Shown here piece by piece: positions 27,230-34,710 of a stretch of DNA of 64,000 bases (its first letter is position 1; each line of letters starts with the position of its first letter). This stretch comes from Amphibacillus sediminis NBRC 103570. GTDB taxonomy: Bacteria > Bacillota > Bacilli > Bacillales > Amphibacillaceae. The DNA lies in assembly GCF_001552275.1 (NCBI RefSeq), contig NZ_BCQW01000018.1:1-64000 (forward strand), given 5' to 3'. The position numbers were made by a program, and so were the translations under genes. The notes beneath the pieces were generated by a model, which saw only the letters and a list, made by a program, of their open reading frames with translations, was not told the DNA's origin and ran no database searches.

Positions 27230-28231
27230 TTAATGATTTAAAATCCAATTTGCTATATCGTCCAATACCTGTGGATCTATTTCGCCTTCTTCTTGGTACT
27301 CTTCAATTGTACCAATGTTTTCTCCCTGAGAACGAACAAAAAAATGATTAAGATCAGGATAGGTTATTAAACGGGCCTGTGGATTATCCTTTAAAAGCTC
27401 CTGATATAATCCAAAGTCTTTTTCGATATTTACTTGAAAATCATTCTCTCCTTGAAGTACTAGTAGAGGGATAGTTGCGTTTTGTAAGGCTTCTTGTGAG
27501 TTGAACTGATCCATTTCTTTAAAGTAATAAGCTGGTATACCAAAGATCGTTTCAGACTTGATCACTTCAATCGGTGTGTCCGCTAATGCGAGAGCTTTTT
27601 GATACTCATCGTCTATTTGATTTTTGTGTAGTTGATATAGAACACTGTCAGAATCCATCTCAGCTAAAGCAGCCTGGTTTTGGTCGTAAATAATTTCCCA
27701 TAATGAACGAGGTGATCCGGCCATAATTATAAGCCCTGCAAAATCATTGTCAGCCGTAGCGTTTATGCGAGGAGCCAGCATACCTCCTTGACTATGTCCG
27801 ATCAGATAGATTTGTTCTTTATCAAAGCGCTTATCCTTTTGAAGTAATTCAGCTGCCAACAAAGCATCAGTTATTGTTTCAGTCTCAACAGTGAAATCAG
27901 TTATGCTGTTATGATCAAAACCGTCGGCATAAGTGTATGTTCGTTTATCATAACGAAGTGATGCAATGCCTTTTTGAGCTAGACCATGGGCGATATCCTT
28001 GAAAATATGATAAGCAAATACATTTTGATCACGATCACTTGGTCCTGATCCATGAACTAAAAGCACTACTGGTCCTGGCTCGGACCATTGCGTTGGGATC
28101 GTTAAAGTCCCACCGAGTTCGTAGGGTGTGTCCACACCAACAGTTACTTCTTCTTCATGATATTGATCTGCTGAACAACTTACGAGTAAGAACAGAACTA
28201 TAACCGTCATAGTACTAACAAATGTCTTCAT
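27230..28231 (-). CDS. alpha/beta hydrolase lipoprotein
   Basis: The 333-residue product has a signal peptide with lipobox (FLLVSCS, Cys19) and an alpha/beta hydrolase fold: oxyanion region VVLLVHGSGPSDRD (about 51-64), nucleophile elbow GHSQGG (about 145-150), acidic residue region LQGENDFQV (about 264) and catalytic histidine in YPDLNHFFV (about 295). Family members are peptidases, esterases or acylglycerol lipases; the substrate is not predictable. In other Firmicutes the same hydrolase type is often fused to a DUF3887 domain, which here is the separate next gene (from memory). Confidence 0.85.
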   Translation of the reverse strand: MKTFVSTMTVIVLFLLVSCSADQYHEEEVTVGVDTPYELGGTLTIPTQWSEPGPVVLLVHGSGPSDRDQNVFAYHIFKDIAHGLAQKGIASLRYDKRTYTYADGFDHNSITDFTVETETITDALLAAELLQKDKRFDKEQIYLIGHSQGGMLAPRINATADNDFAGLIIMAGSPRSLWEIIYDQNQAALAEMDSDSVLYQLHKNQIDDEYQKALALADTPIEVIKSETIFGIPAYYFKEMDQFNSQEALQNATIPLLVLQGENDFQVNIEKDFGLYQELLKDNPQARLITYPDLNHFFVRSQGENIGTIEEYQEEGEIDPQVLDDIANWILNH

Positions 28232-28364
28232 CGAATCCCCCTTTTTCCTATGGTTTAACTATACCAGTTGAAGATTTTTAACAAAAGACACCTAATTATA
28301 TTTTTGATTTTGTCCAAAAAGCATGTTAATATTAAAGAGCTTAAAAGTTATGAGGGGAGTATTT

Positions 28365-29195
28365 ATGGAGAGGAAATGGTTAGCTAAGTGGATGTTACGT
28401 TTTGTGAAAGGTATGTTTATTGGATCAGGTTTTATTTTACCTGGTGTAAGCGGAGGGGCATTAGCAGCGGTGTTTGGCATTTATGAGCGCATTATCTCAT
28501 TCCTTGCTAATGTGACAAAAAACTTTAAAGAAAATGTGCTTTTTTTCTTTCCAGTTGGATTAGGAGCAGTAACTGGATTGTTTATTCTTTCTTTCGCCGT
28601 TAGCTTTTTATTAGGTAATTATGAAACACCGATTCTTTGGTTCTTTGTCGGCTGTATCGTTGGAACGATCCCCACCTTGTGGAGGGAGGCTGCGAAGTAT
28701 GAGCGTCAACCAAAACATATTTATGTCCTTATCGTCGCCTTTGTCGGCATGCTCCTTTTTTTAATGTTTGGTCAACGTATGATTGATGGTCAAGTAGATC
28801 AAACCATTTGGACGTGGACATTAGCAGGGGCTATTATCGGTTTAGGGGTCATTGTTCCTGGATTAAGTCCATCAAATTTCCTTATTTATCTGGGAATGTA
28901 CAAAGCCATGTCTGACGGTATTGCAGCCATAGACCTCAATGTTATCCTACCAATTGGAATGGGGGCACTGCTGTGTGTGTTCGGATTGTCAAAGATCATG
29001 AACTATATATTTACTAAAGCTTATACGGGATTATTTCATTTTATCTTAGGTGTTGTTTTTGCTTCAACCATAATGATTATACCTGTAAACTATCAAGGTT
29101 TTAGCTGGTTGGGAATAGCAGCTTGTGCTTTGCTATTTGAAGGGGGAATCCTCTTGGGACGGTGGATGAGTCGATTAGAGGAAAAATACAAATAA
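28365..29195 (+). CDS. DUF368 membrane protein (PopT-type polyprenyl-phosphate transporter)
   Basis: The 276-residue integral membrane protein begins with the DUF368 signature GMFIGSGFILPGVSGGALAAVFGIYERII and repeats the pattern as GLGVIVPGLSPSNFLIYLGMY near residue 170, reflecting an inverted-repeat fold with two re-entrant loops. DUF368 proteins (PopT) return undecaprenyl phosphate across the membrane for cell-wall synthesis, as reported in 2022 for Gram-positives. ATG 28365 follows GAGGGGAG. No terminator separates its stop from the erm promoter 16 bases downstream. Confidence 0.85.
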   Translation: MERKWLAKWMLRFVKGMFIGSGFILPGVSGGALAAVFGIYERIISFLANVTKNFKENVLFFFPVGLGAVTGLFILSFAVSFLLGNYETPILWFFVGCIVGTIPTLWREAAKYERQPKHIYVLIVAFVGMLLFLMFGQRMIDGQVDQTIWTWTLAGAIIGLGVIVPGLSPSNFLIYLGMYKAMSDGIAAIDLNVILPIGMGALLCVFGLSKIMNYIFTKAYTGLFHFILGVVFASTIMIIPVNYQGFSWLGIAACALLFEGGILLGRWMSRLEEKYK

Positions 29196-29210
29196 TGTTA
29201 AAAAAATATT

Positions 29211-29239
29211 TTGACTTTAGCCAAGGCTATCCGTATAAT
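29211..29239 (+). promoter_or_regulatory. sigma-A promoter of the erm leader
   Basis: TTGACT, 17 bases, TATAAT: near-perfect vegetative promoter. Transcription should start near 29246, giving an erm leader of over 700 bases including the inserted repeats. Confidence 0.88.
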
Positions 29240-29275
29240 AAAGACATAGTTTAATTAAAGGAGGATTATTAAAAA

Positions 29276-29320
29276 GTGACACAATCAATGAGACTTCGTT
29301 TCCTAGCTTTGAACGCTTAA
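29276..29320 (+). CDS. erm leader peptide MTQSMRLRFLALNA
   Basis: AAAGGAGG (29257-29264) precedes a GTG-initiated 14-codon frame ending TAA. The peptide carries the RLR motif at which macrolide-bound ribosomes stall, and it closely matches the ErmD/ErmK leader MTHSMRLRFPTLNQ as I remember it. Stalling here would change folding of the RNA downstream and allow erm expression. Confidence 0.88.
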   Translation: MTQSMRLRFLALNA

Positions 29321-29362
29321 CGAATTAAATACGTTCAAAGACTCTGTTTATAGATACAGAGT
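29307..29362 (+). promoter_or_regulatory. erm attenuator hairpins
   Basis: CTTTGAACG (29307-29315, overlapping the last leader codons) pairs with CGTTCAAAG (29332-29340), and ACTCTGT (29341-29347) pairs with ACAGAGT (29356-29362). Occupation of the first arm by a stalled ribosome would free the second. More weak pairing follows towards the U-run at 29380. Confidence 0.75.
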
Positions 29363-29456
29363 AGAGGGATAAGTCTGTCCTTTTTAATAATACCGATTAC
29401 TAATTATTTGATCATAACTAATCAGCCTATCTATGGTAGGTTTGTTATTTATACTC

Positions 29457-29492
29457 AAAAGAAAGACGACTTCCTTTGTCTTTCTTTTTTTA
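29457..29492 (+). terminator. strong terminator inside the erm leader
   Basis: AAAAGAAAGAC pairs with GTCTTTCTTTTTTT. It lies between leader peptide and erm, as expected for ErmK-style transcription attenuation. Confidence 0.85.
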
Positions 29493-29560
29493 TTTTGTCA
29501 TCATGTATAATTTCATGACAATTAGCTTAGGTCTGGTTAAGAAGGTTCGTTTAATTTTAT

Positions 29561-29708
29561 CGCAGTGTAACTTGCTATTCCCACTTCAAGAAATAAGGGA
29601 ACACATCATGTCTAAGTAGGAGACCCAATAGCCAGTAACGGCCCAATTCGTTCAACTAACGTTCAATGGGGGATGGAGAAAAAACCCATGAACGAAGTTT
29701 CACTTTAT
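29561..29708 (+). mobile_element. R2 element, copy 4, shortened (148 bp)
   Basis: CGCAGTGTAACTTGC to GAACGAAGTTTCACTTTAT with TTTAT on both sides. The ACTGGCTG arm and the GTCGC stem region are lost by deletion. It directly abuts an R1 copy lacking its first bases. Confidence 0.85.
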
Positions 29709-29875
29709 TCAGTAGAAGCCTCCCGCTTCGATAAGTGGTGGATGAATGCCTGTTTAATTTAGTTAGGGTCAACACCCCGGTTTAATCAAGCTAAAGCCTC
29801 CAGCGGATGCCACAGATTTTCAGCAAAGTGAAGCTCGGTAAAATCTGGTCGCAATTTGCTAAGGCGCATGTGATT
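29709..29875 (+). repeat. R1 repeat, copy 5, 5' end replaced by R2
   Basis: From TCAGTAGAAGCC to GGCGCATGTGATT, with GGATGAATGCC, GTTTAATCAAGCTAAAGCCTC and AAGCTCGGTAAAATCTGG. It lies 98 bases upstream of the erm start codon, within the erm leader transcript. Confidence 0.85.
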
Positions 29876-29973
29876 ATCGTTATCATATGATGAAATTATT
29901 AACCACACTTCTCCCTTTACTTTGGATCATAGACAGCTGGTCTATAACATCAGTCAGTAAAGGAGAGGTATAC

Positions 29974-30828
29974 GTGGTAAGGAAACAAAATCGTAGTTCT
30001 AAAAAGAAAATACCGGCTAAAACACCCAATTATTTAGGTCAACATTTCTTGCATAATCGAAAAGTTATTAATAAAATGATTGATCATGCCAATTTAAGTA
30101 AAAATGATTTAGTCGTCGAGTTTGGTGCTGGAAAAGGTGCACTTACTCAACCATTAAGTTTAAAGGCAGGGCAAATATTTGCAGTCGAATATGATCCGCA
30201 ACATGTAAACTTACTAAAGGCTGACTTTAGTCATAGTGACCATGTCAGGATTATTCAACAGGATATTCTGAAATTTAGCCTGCCTAAAGCACCGTTCAAG
30301 CTTGTTGCTAATATTCCTTATGCGATTACAACCCCTATTTTTGAAATGGTGTTACATCCATTTACGCGTTTACAAAATGGAATGATTATTATTGAAAAAG
30401 GGGCAGCTAAACGTTTTACAGGAACATTCATTAAGGATGGTTATCTATTAGTTTGGCGGATGTGGTATCAATTAAAATATGTTGAGACGATATCGAAATA
30501 TTATTTTTCTCCAGCTCCAAAGGTAGATTCAGCGATGCTTAAGATCATAAGGCGCAAGGTTCCACTGATTTCAAAACAAGATTATCATGATTTTGTCAAG
30601 CTAGTTAACTTTACCTTCAAGCATCCTTATCAGGATATTATTGATGTGTTAAAAACAATTTTTACGCATACACAATTAAAAAAATTAAGAAAAAATTTAT
30701 TGATCAAGGACAGCCTTCCAGTAGGGGCTGTAACAGAAGAACAGTGGGCTCTGATATTTACAACAATGAAGCAATATGTACCTGAACAACGATGGCCTAG
30801 AGAGAAACAGAAGAAACGAACTCGATAG
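29974..30828 (+). CDS. erm: 23S rRNA (adenine-N6)-dimethyltransferase, ErmD-like
   Basis: The 284-residue product has the Erm/KsgA methyltransferase fold: NYLGQHFLHNRKVI, SAM-binding EFGAGKGALT, catalytic NIPYAITTPI, EKGAAKRFTG and FSPAPKVDSAML. Erm enzymes dimethylate A2058 of 23S rRNA and give resistance to macrolides, lincosamides and streptogramin B. The wording is closest to ErmD/ErmK of Bacillus as I remember it, and the basic C-terminus (PREKQKKRTR) also agrees. GTG 29974 is the start, six bases behind AAAGGAGAGG; the longer open frame from 29887 includes the repeat border. Expression should be macrolide-inducible through the upstream leader peptide, but R2/R1 repeats separate the attenuator from the gene. 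Confidence 0.93.
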   Translation: MVRKQNRSSKKKIPAKTPNYLGQHFLHNRKVINKMIDHANLSKNDLVVEFGAGKGALTQPLSLKAGQIFAVEYDPQHVNLLKADFSHSDHVRIIQQDILKFSLPKAPFKLVANIPYAITTPIFEMVLHPFTRLQNGMIIIEKGAAKRFTGTFIKDGYLLVWRMWYQLKYVETISKYYFSPAPKVDSAMLKIIRRKVPLISKQDYHDFVKLVNFTFKHPYQDIIDVLKTIFTHTQLKKLRKNLLIKDSLPVGAVTEEQWALIFTTMKQYVPEQRWPREKQKKRTR

Positions 30829-30908
30829 TTTGTTTAAAAACAATGATATCGGTGTGGGTGGGCAAACTGTGATCAATCAAGAATAAACCAAGCATGAGCA
30901 TAATAAAG

Positions 30909-30950
30909 AAAAAGGGGACGTGGTCATACAAGCCAATGTCCTCTTTTTTT
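30909..30950 (+). terminator. terminator of erm
   Basis: AAAAGGGGAC pairs with GTCCTCTTTTTTT over an 18-base loop. The remaining 30829-31224 holds nothing else recognisable. Confidence 0.7.
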
Positions 30951-31224
30951 GCTGGAAAATAAACGTCATCGATTTTAACTAAGCATTAGAGTTTAATTTG
31001 TTTCATCGATCTCTGTAAAAGACAAGAAAAGAATAAATCAAACAAAGAGATGCTGAATGCAGAGAAAAAATTCTTACAATATTAGTTAAATAACTTACCA
31101 CTTTAAAATAAATATGTCAGTCTATCTGACGAATGAATGGCAAAGAATGCAAAAAATTTTATCATTAAATATATACCATTAGAATTATAGAGCTTTTAAA
31201 AATACATTTTAGGGGGAATAACGC

Positions 31225-32220
31225 ATGACTATAAGCGTAACAAAAACAGAGAAAAATTGGCCCTCAATTTATTTTCGCACCACAGTCCCTGATCAATATT
31301 TACAGGAATTTAAAACGAAAAGCTTACACGTTATTCATGATCCTTGGTCAATAGGCGAAAAGGAGCCGATACCAAGTGCTGATATAAGTCAATGTGAAGT
31401 TGTCTTTACCTTAGGCTTTATTGATGATCTGTCGATTATAGAGCAAGCTCCAAATATTAAGTGGGTTCAATCCATTAGTGTGGGGGTGGATGCTTTGTTA
31501 AATGAACGGACTATCAATAGTGACATTATGATAACGAATACCAAAGGCTGTACCTCAATTCCTATTGCAGAGCATGCCTTAGCGATGATGCTGTCCTTTG
31601 CTAAAAATCTCCCGACTTTAAAGCAGCAACAAACCAAGACAATCTGGCAAAAAACACCGGTAACAGATTTATTCAATGCACAAGTTTGCATTGTTGGCTA
31701 TGGTCAAATTGGCTATGAGATTGCTAAGCGTTGTAAGGCTTTAGGGATGAAGGTAACAGGCTGTCGCCGTAATCCAACTGTAGTAACAGATGATTATGCC
31801 GATCGCATAGTAGCCATGGACGAAGTTGATAATGCTTTAGCACAAGCAGATTATGTTGTACTTGCCTTACCTGCCACTCCAGAAACGGATCGATTTTTAG
31901 ACTGGAAACGCCTAAGCAAGTTAAAGGAAGGTGTTGTGATCATTAATGTTGGCCGCGGGAATGCCATCGTAGAACAGGATTTAGTTGATGGATTAATGGA
32001 TGGACAGATAAGAGGTGCAGCATTAGATGTATTTGAAATAGAACCTTTACCTAAGTCTCACCCATTTTGGCAGATGGATCAGGTTATTATTTCACCACAT
32101 CAGGCTTACTTATCTGATCAAAATTTTAGACGAATCATGACATTATTTAAAGAAAATCTAGATCGTTATCAAGCGGGTAAACCCTTACTCAATCAGGTCA
32201 ATAAATTAAAAGGTTATTAA
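31225..32220 (+). CDS. D-isomer-specific 2-hydroxyacid dehydrogenase
   Basis: The 331-residue protein has the family's NAD-binding signature GYGQIGYEIAKRCKALGMKV (about residues 158-177), NVGRGNAIVEQDLVD with the catalytic Arg region, FEIEPLP with the Glu and SPHQAY with the catalytic His. Such enzymes reduce 2-keto acids (hydroxypyruvate, pyruvate, phosphoglycerate precursors) to D-2-hydroxyacids in the cytoplasm. Substrate cannot be told; it lacks the C-terminal regulatory domain of SerA. ATG 31225 follows AGGGGGAATAACGC. Stands alone; an R2 lies downstream. Confidence 0.88.
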   Translation: MTISVTKTEKNWPSIYFRTTVPDQYLQEFKTKSLHVIHDPWSIGEKEPIPSADISQCEVVFTLGFIDDLSIIEQAPNIKWVQSISVGVDALLNERTINSDIMITNTKGCTSIPIAEHALAMMLSFAKNLPTLKQQQTKTIWQKTPVTDLFNAQVCIVGYGQIGYEIAKRCKALGMKVTGCRRNPTVVTDDYADRIVAMDEVDNALAQADYVVLALPATPETDRFLDWKRLSKLKEGVVIINVGRGNAIVEQDLVDGLMDGQIRGAALDVFEIEPLPKSHPFWQMDQVIISPHQAYLSDQNFRRIMTLFKENLDRYQAGKPLLNQVNKLKGY

Positions 32221-32298
32221 TAAAAATTCACGCAAAAAGCGATGTGGCTATACTAAACCTCGTCACTTTTAATTAGTTGGTATGCTGTTAAGTTTTAT

Positions 32299-32531
32299 CG
32301 CAGTGTAACTGACTGGGGCTGTGATTACTCGCCCCATCAAAGGGCTTTTGTAAGACTCCCACTTCAAGAAATAAGGGAACACGTCATGTCTAAGCGGGAG
32401 ATCGAACAGCCAGTAACGGCCATCATTGGTTCAACTAACGTTCAGTGCGGGAGGAAGCTGACTAAGTTCGCAACGTCTGCACTAGAACATCCTATGGGTC
32501 GAAACCCCCACTGAACGAAGTTTCACTTTAT
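32299..32531 (+). mobile_element. R2 element, copy 5
   Basis: CGCAGTGTAACTGACTGGGG to GAACGAAGTTTCACTTTAT, with TTTAT immediately before and at its end. About 15 bp shorter than full copies, missing part of the GCGACGTCGTGTCGC stem. Confidence 0.88.
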
Positions 32532-32907
32532 TGGGTGTTCAGAATTGTATGGGATTTAGAAGCAAGGGCAGTCGATACGATTGAATCCTTTCGCTTTTGC
32601 TATAACTAATTGTAGTCTAAAGTAGGCCGCTACCACCCCTTTAGTTGATTCTCCACACCATTAGCTGAGCAAAAAATTGTATAATCCGTATTATCAATCA
32701 ATCTGCTGAGATCGATCTGTATGTTACAATGTTTAACCAAAAAAATTACCGAAAAGGGTACTTTATGTTATTTTTTTGTAATATAATATGTACATTCATA
32801 TTGAAAACTTACAAGAAGCAATTTTTAAAGTGAGGTTTAGTTTTACACAGATGGTTGCAGTCAGCTAGCTGTTGTATTTAGATAAGGAAGAATCCTGTTT
32901 AAATAAT
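32532..32907. other. intergenic, nothing recognised
   Basis: No gene or repeat supported between the R2 copy and the CRISPR leader. Confidence 0.5.
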
Positions 32908-33090
32908 TATAGTGCGTACCCCAAGCGCACATAAAATCCCTAGATCACCCGCACCATAAATGAGCCGATTTTGAAACCGATATGTGGTAAAATAGGGATA
33001 AAATGTACTTGGATTTTAGTGAAAAGTTATAAAACTAGTGAAAATATTGATTTAAGAGGCTTATATTTCCATAAATTTAGTATTTTCGCT
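32908..33090 (+). promoter_or_regulatory. CRISPR leader 1 (type I-C style)
   Basis: Contains GTGCG-taccccaag-CGCAC, ATAAAATCCCTAGATC and ends TTTAGTATTTTCGCT directly at the first repeat. The same approximately 180-bp sequence with few changes precedes array 2. The hairpin and AAATCCC words recall leaders of type I-C arrays in Bacilli (from memory). Confidence 0.8.
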
Positions 33091-33641
33091 GTCGCACTCT
33101 ATATGAGTGCGTGGATTGAAATTGTGGTCACTGTAGTTGTATATTCGCCTGCCGGTGGTCGCACTCTATATGAGTGCGTGGATTGAAATGCAGGGTTGAA
33201 GCAGAAGCAAGAGCAGAATCTAGGTCGCACTCTATATGAGTGCGTGGATTGAAATGCTTTTTGGGATGAACATGGCGAAATGATCATGAAGTCGCACTCT
33301 ATATGAGTGCGTGGATTGAAATGTGAGGGGGTTCGTGCGCTCGTCTTAACCAATCAATGTCGCACTCTATATGAGTGCGTGGATTGAAATATATCTCGAT
33401 CTTGATAAAATATTCTAGCTTCCAGTCGCACTCTATATGAGTGCGTGGATTGAAATAAAAAACGATTGACAAAAGCTTGTTTGAAATGTTTGTCGCACTC
33501 TATATGAGTGCGTGGATTGAAATCGAACACTTAACAAAAAGAAACAAAGTATTAATACGTCGCACTCTATATGAGTGCGTGGATTGAAATAATCAGTGCC
33601 ATGCTATTCGGACTTCTGCCTGTCGTCGCACTCTATATGAG
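33091..33641 (+). CRISPR. CRISPR array 1: 8 intact repeats, 8 spacers, truncated ninth repeat
   Basis: Repeats are 32 bp, beginning GTCGCACTCTATATGAGTGC and ending GTGGATTGAAAT, with a perfect 7-bp stem CGCACTC/GAGTGCG. They start at 33091, 33158, 33224, 33291, 33359, 33425, 33492 and 33559. Spacers are 34-36 bp. The ninth repeat keeps only its first 17 bases (33625-33641). A degenerate repeat follows at 33665-33696 (GTCACACTTTATATAAG...). Decay at the right end and the leader on the left show transcription to the right, towards the cas operon. Confidence 0.97.
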
Positions 33642-33852
33642 ACATAAACACACCAATCTCACCAGTCACACTTTATATAAGTATGAGGAATGAGTTCAGG
33701 AAGAGTAAAGAAGAAAAACCTTTGTAGGTTGTTTGTTTATACTGCTTGTTCATCTAAAAATGCATATTGTGTTCTACTTAGAAGGAATTAGGTATAATGA
33801 TGTAGAAATATATCAATATAGCTAATTTTTTGTATTTTTTGGAGGGATACCT

Positions 33853-34710
33853 TTGTCTAAAGAAAAACGTAAACAGAAGTTGATCGGAAACATTAAAGTA
33901 AACTATCGGCAAGTTGAGCAATCTATTGTGAGTCAGCTTTATATGAGACAAGATCTACATGGACCAAGTATTGGTTCCGCTCGCGAAGATATATGGGGAC
34001 AGTTATTTGACATGATCATTCCAAAAAAATTTGTGATTGAACACTCCGTCTTTATTATTGATTCAGAAGGAAATGTTTCGAATGAGGTCGATTTAGCTAT
34101 ATTGGATGAAACGTATACCCCGTATATTTTCCGCTATGGACGTCTGAAGTTTATCCCGATAGAAGCGGTTGCTGTAGTGGTGGAATGCAAAAGTCAAAGC
34201 TTTAATAAAGAAGGTATCAAAAAATGGTGTAAAAGCTTAGAGAGATTAAAAACTTCTGGTGGTTCAATTGCGAGATTCGCAACCAATATAGCCATTGATT
34301 CTGTGTGTACACAAAAATCTACACATCCTATTCGTATTTTATGTGCTCTGAAATCAGAGGTGGACGAAGAGGTGCAACAATATTTTGATTTTGTGTTAAG
34401 TGCTGTAAATGATAAGCAAAGACAAATTAATATTAAGGACAATGTAGGGGGAAATTTAAAGAACTGGTTTTTCAAACTCAATTTCCATAATATCGAGCCT
34501 GAATCTATAAAAAAAACTATAGGAGGCATGGATTCCTTAGAGGAAATTAACTTAAAAGATTACGAGGTGAAAGATGAAAATAACAACCTTGTTTCGCTCC
34601 TCACCTTCAATTTTCAATTAAACCAATTGTTAATGCTGATTAACAATCCTTTGCTATTTCCACATCGTGCATATGCCAAACTATTTGATGCCGAGGAGGA
34701 TGAGTCATAA
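33853..34710 (+). CDS. PD-(D/E)XK nuclease-like protein (DUF6602-like), first gene of the CRISPR operon
   Basis: The 285-residue product resembles DUF6602 proteins. It shows a PD-(D/E)XK arrangement: SARED (Glu45) in the first helix, NEVDLAILD with Asp80, and VVVECKSQ with Glu111 and Lys113, about the normal spacing. The C-terminal 170 residues are not recognised and no CARF or SAVED sensor domain is visible. TTG 33853 follows GGAGGG by six bases. Its TAA overlaps the Cas10 ATG (TAATG), so the two proteins are translationally coupled and the gene belongs to the operon rather than being a neighbour. Role is inferred: an ancillary DNA or RNA nuclease in place of the missing HD nuclease is one possibility. 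Confidence 0.75.
   Translation: MSKEKRKQKLIGNIKVNYRQVEQSIVSQLYMRQDLHGPSIGSAREDIWGQLFDMIIPKKFVIEHSVFIIDSEGNVSNEVDLAILDETYTPYIFRYGRLKFIPIEAVAVVVECKSQSFNKEGIKKWCKSLERLKTSGGSIARFATNIAIDSVCTQKSTHPIRILCALKSEVDEEVQQYFDFVLSAVNDKQRQINIKDNVGGNLKNWFFKLNFHNIEPESIKKTIGGMDSLEEINLKDYEVKDENNNLVSLLTFNFQLNQLLMLINNPLLFPHRAYAKLFDAEEDES

Noticed and set aside
29887-29973. Erm starting at ATG 29887 with a signal-like N-terminus
   Set aside because: No ribosome binding site there; GTG 29974 has AAAGGAGAGG and gives the normal Erm N-terminus.
32221-33090. Type I-C cas genes upstream of array 1
   Set aside because: No open frame of suitable size exists there; the region holds an R2 repeat, intergenic DNA and the leader.
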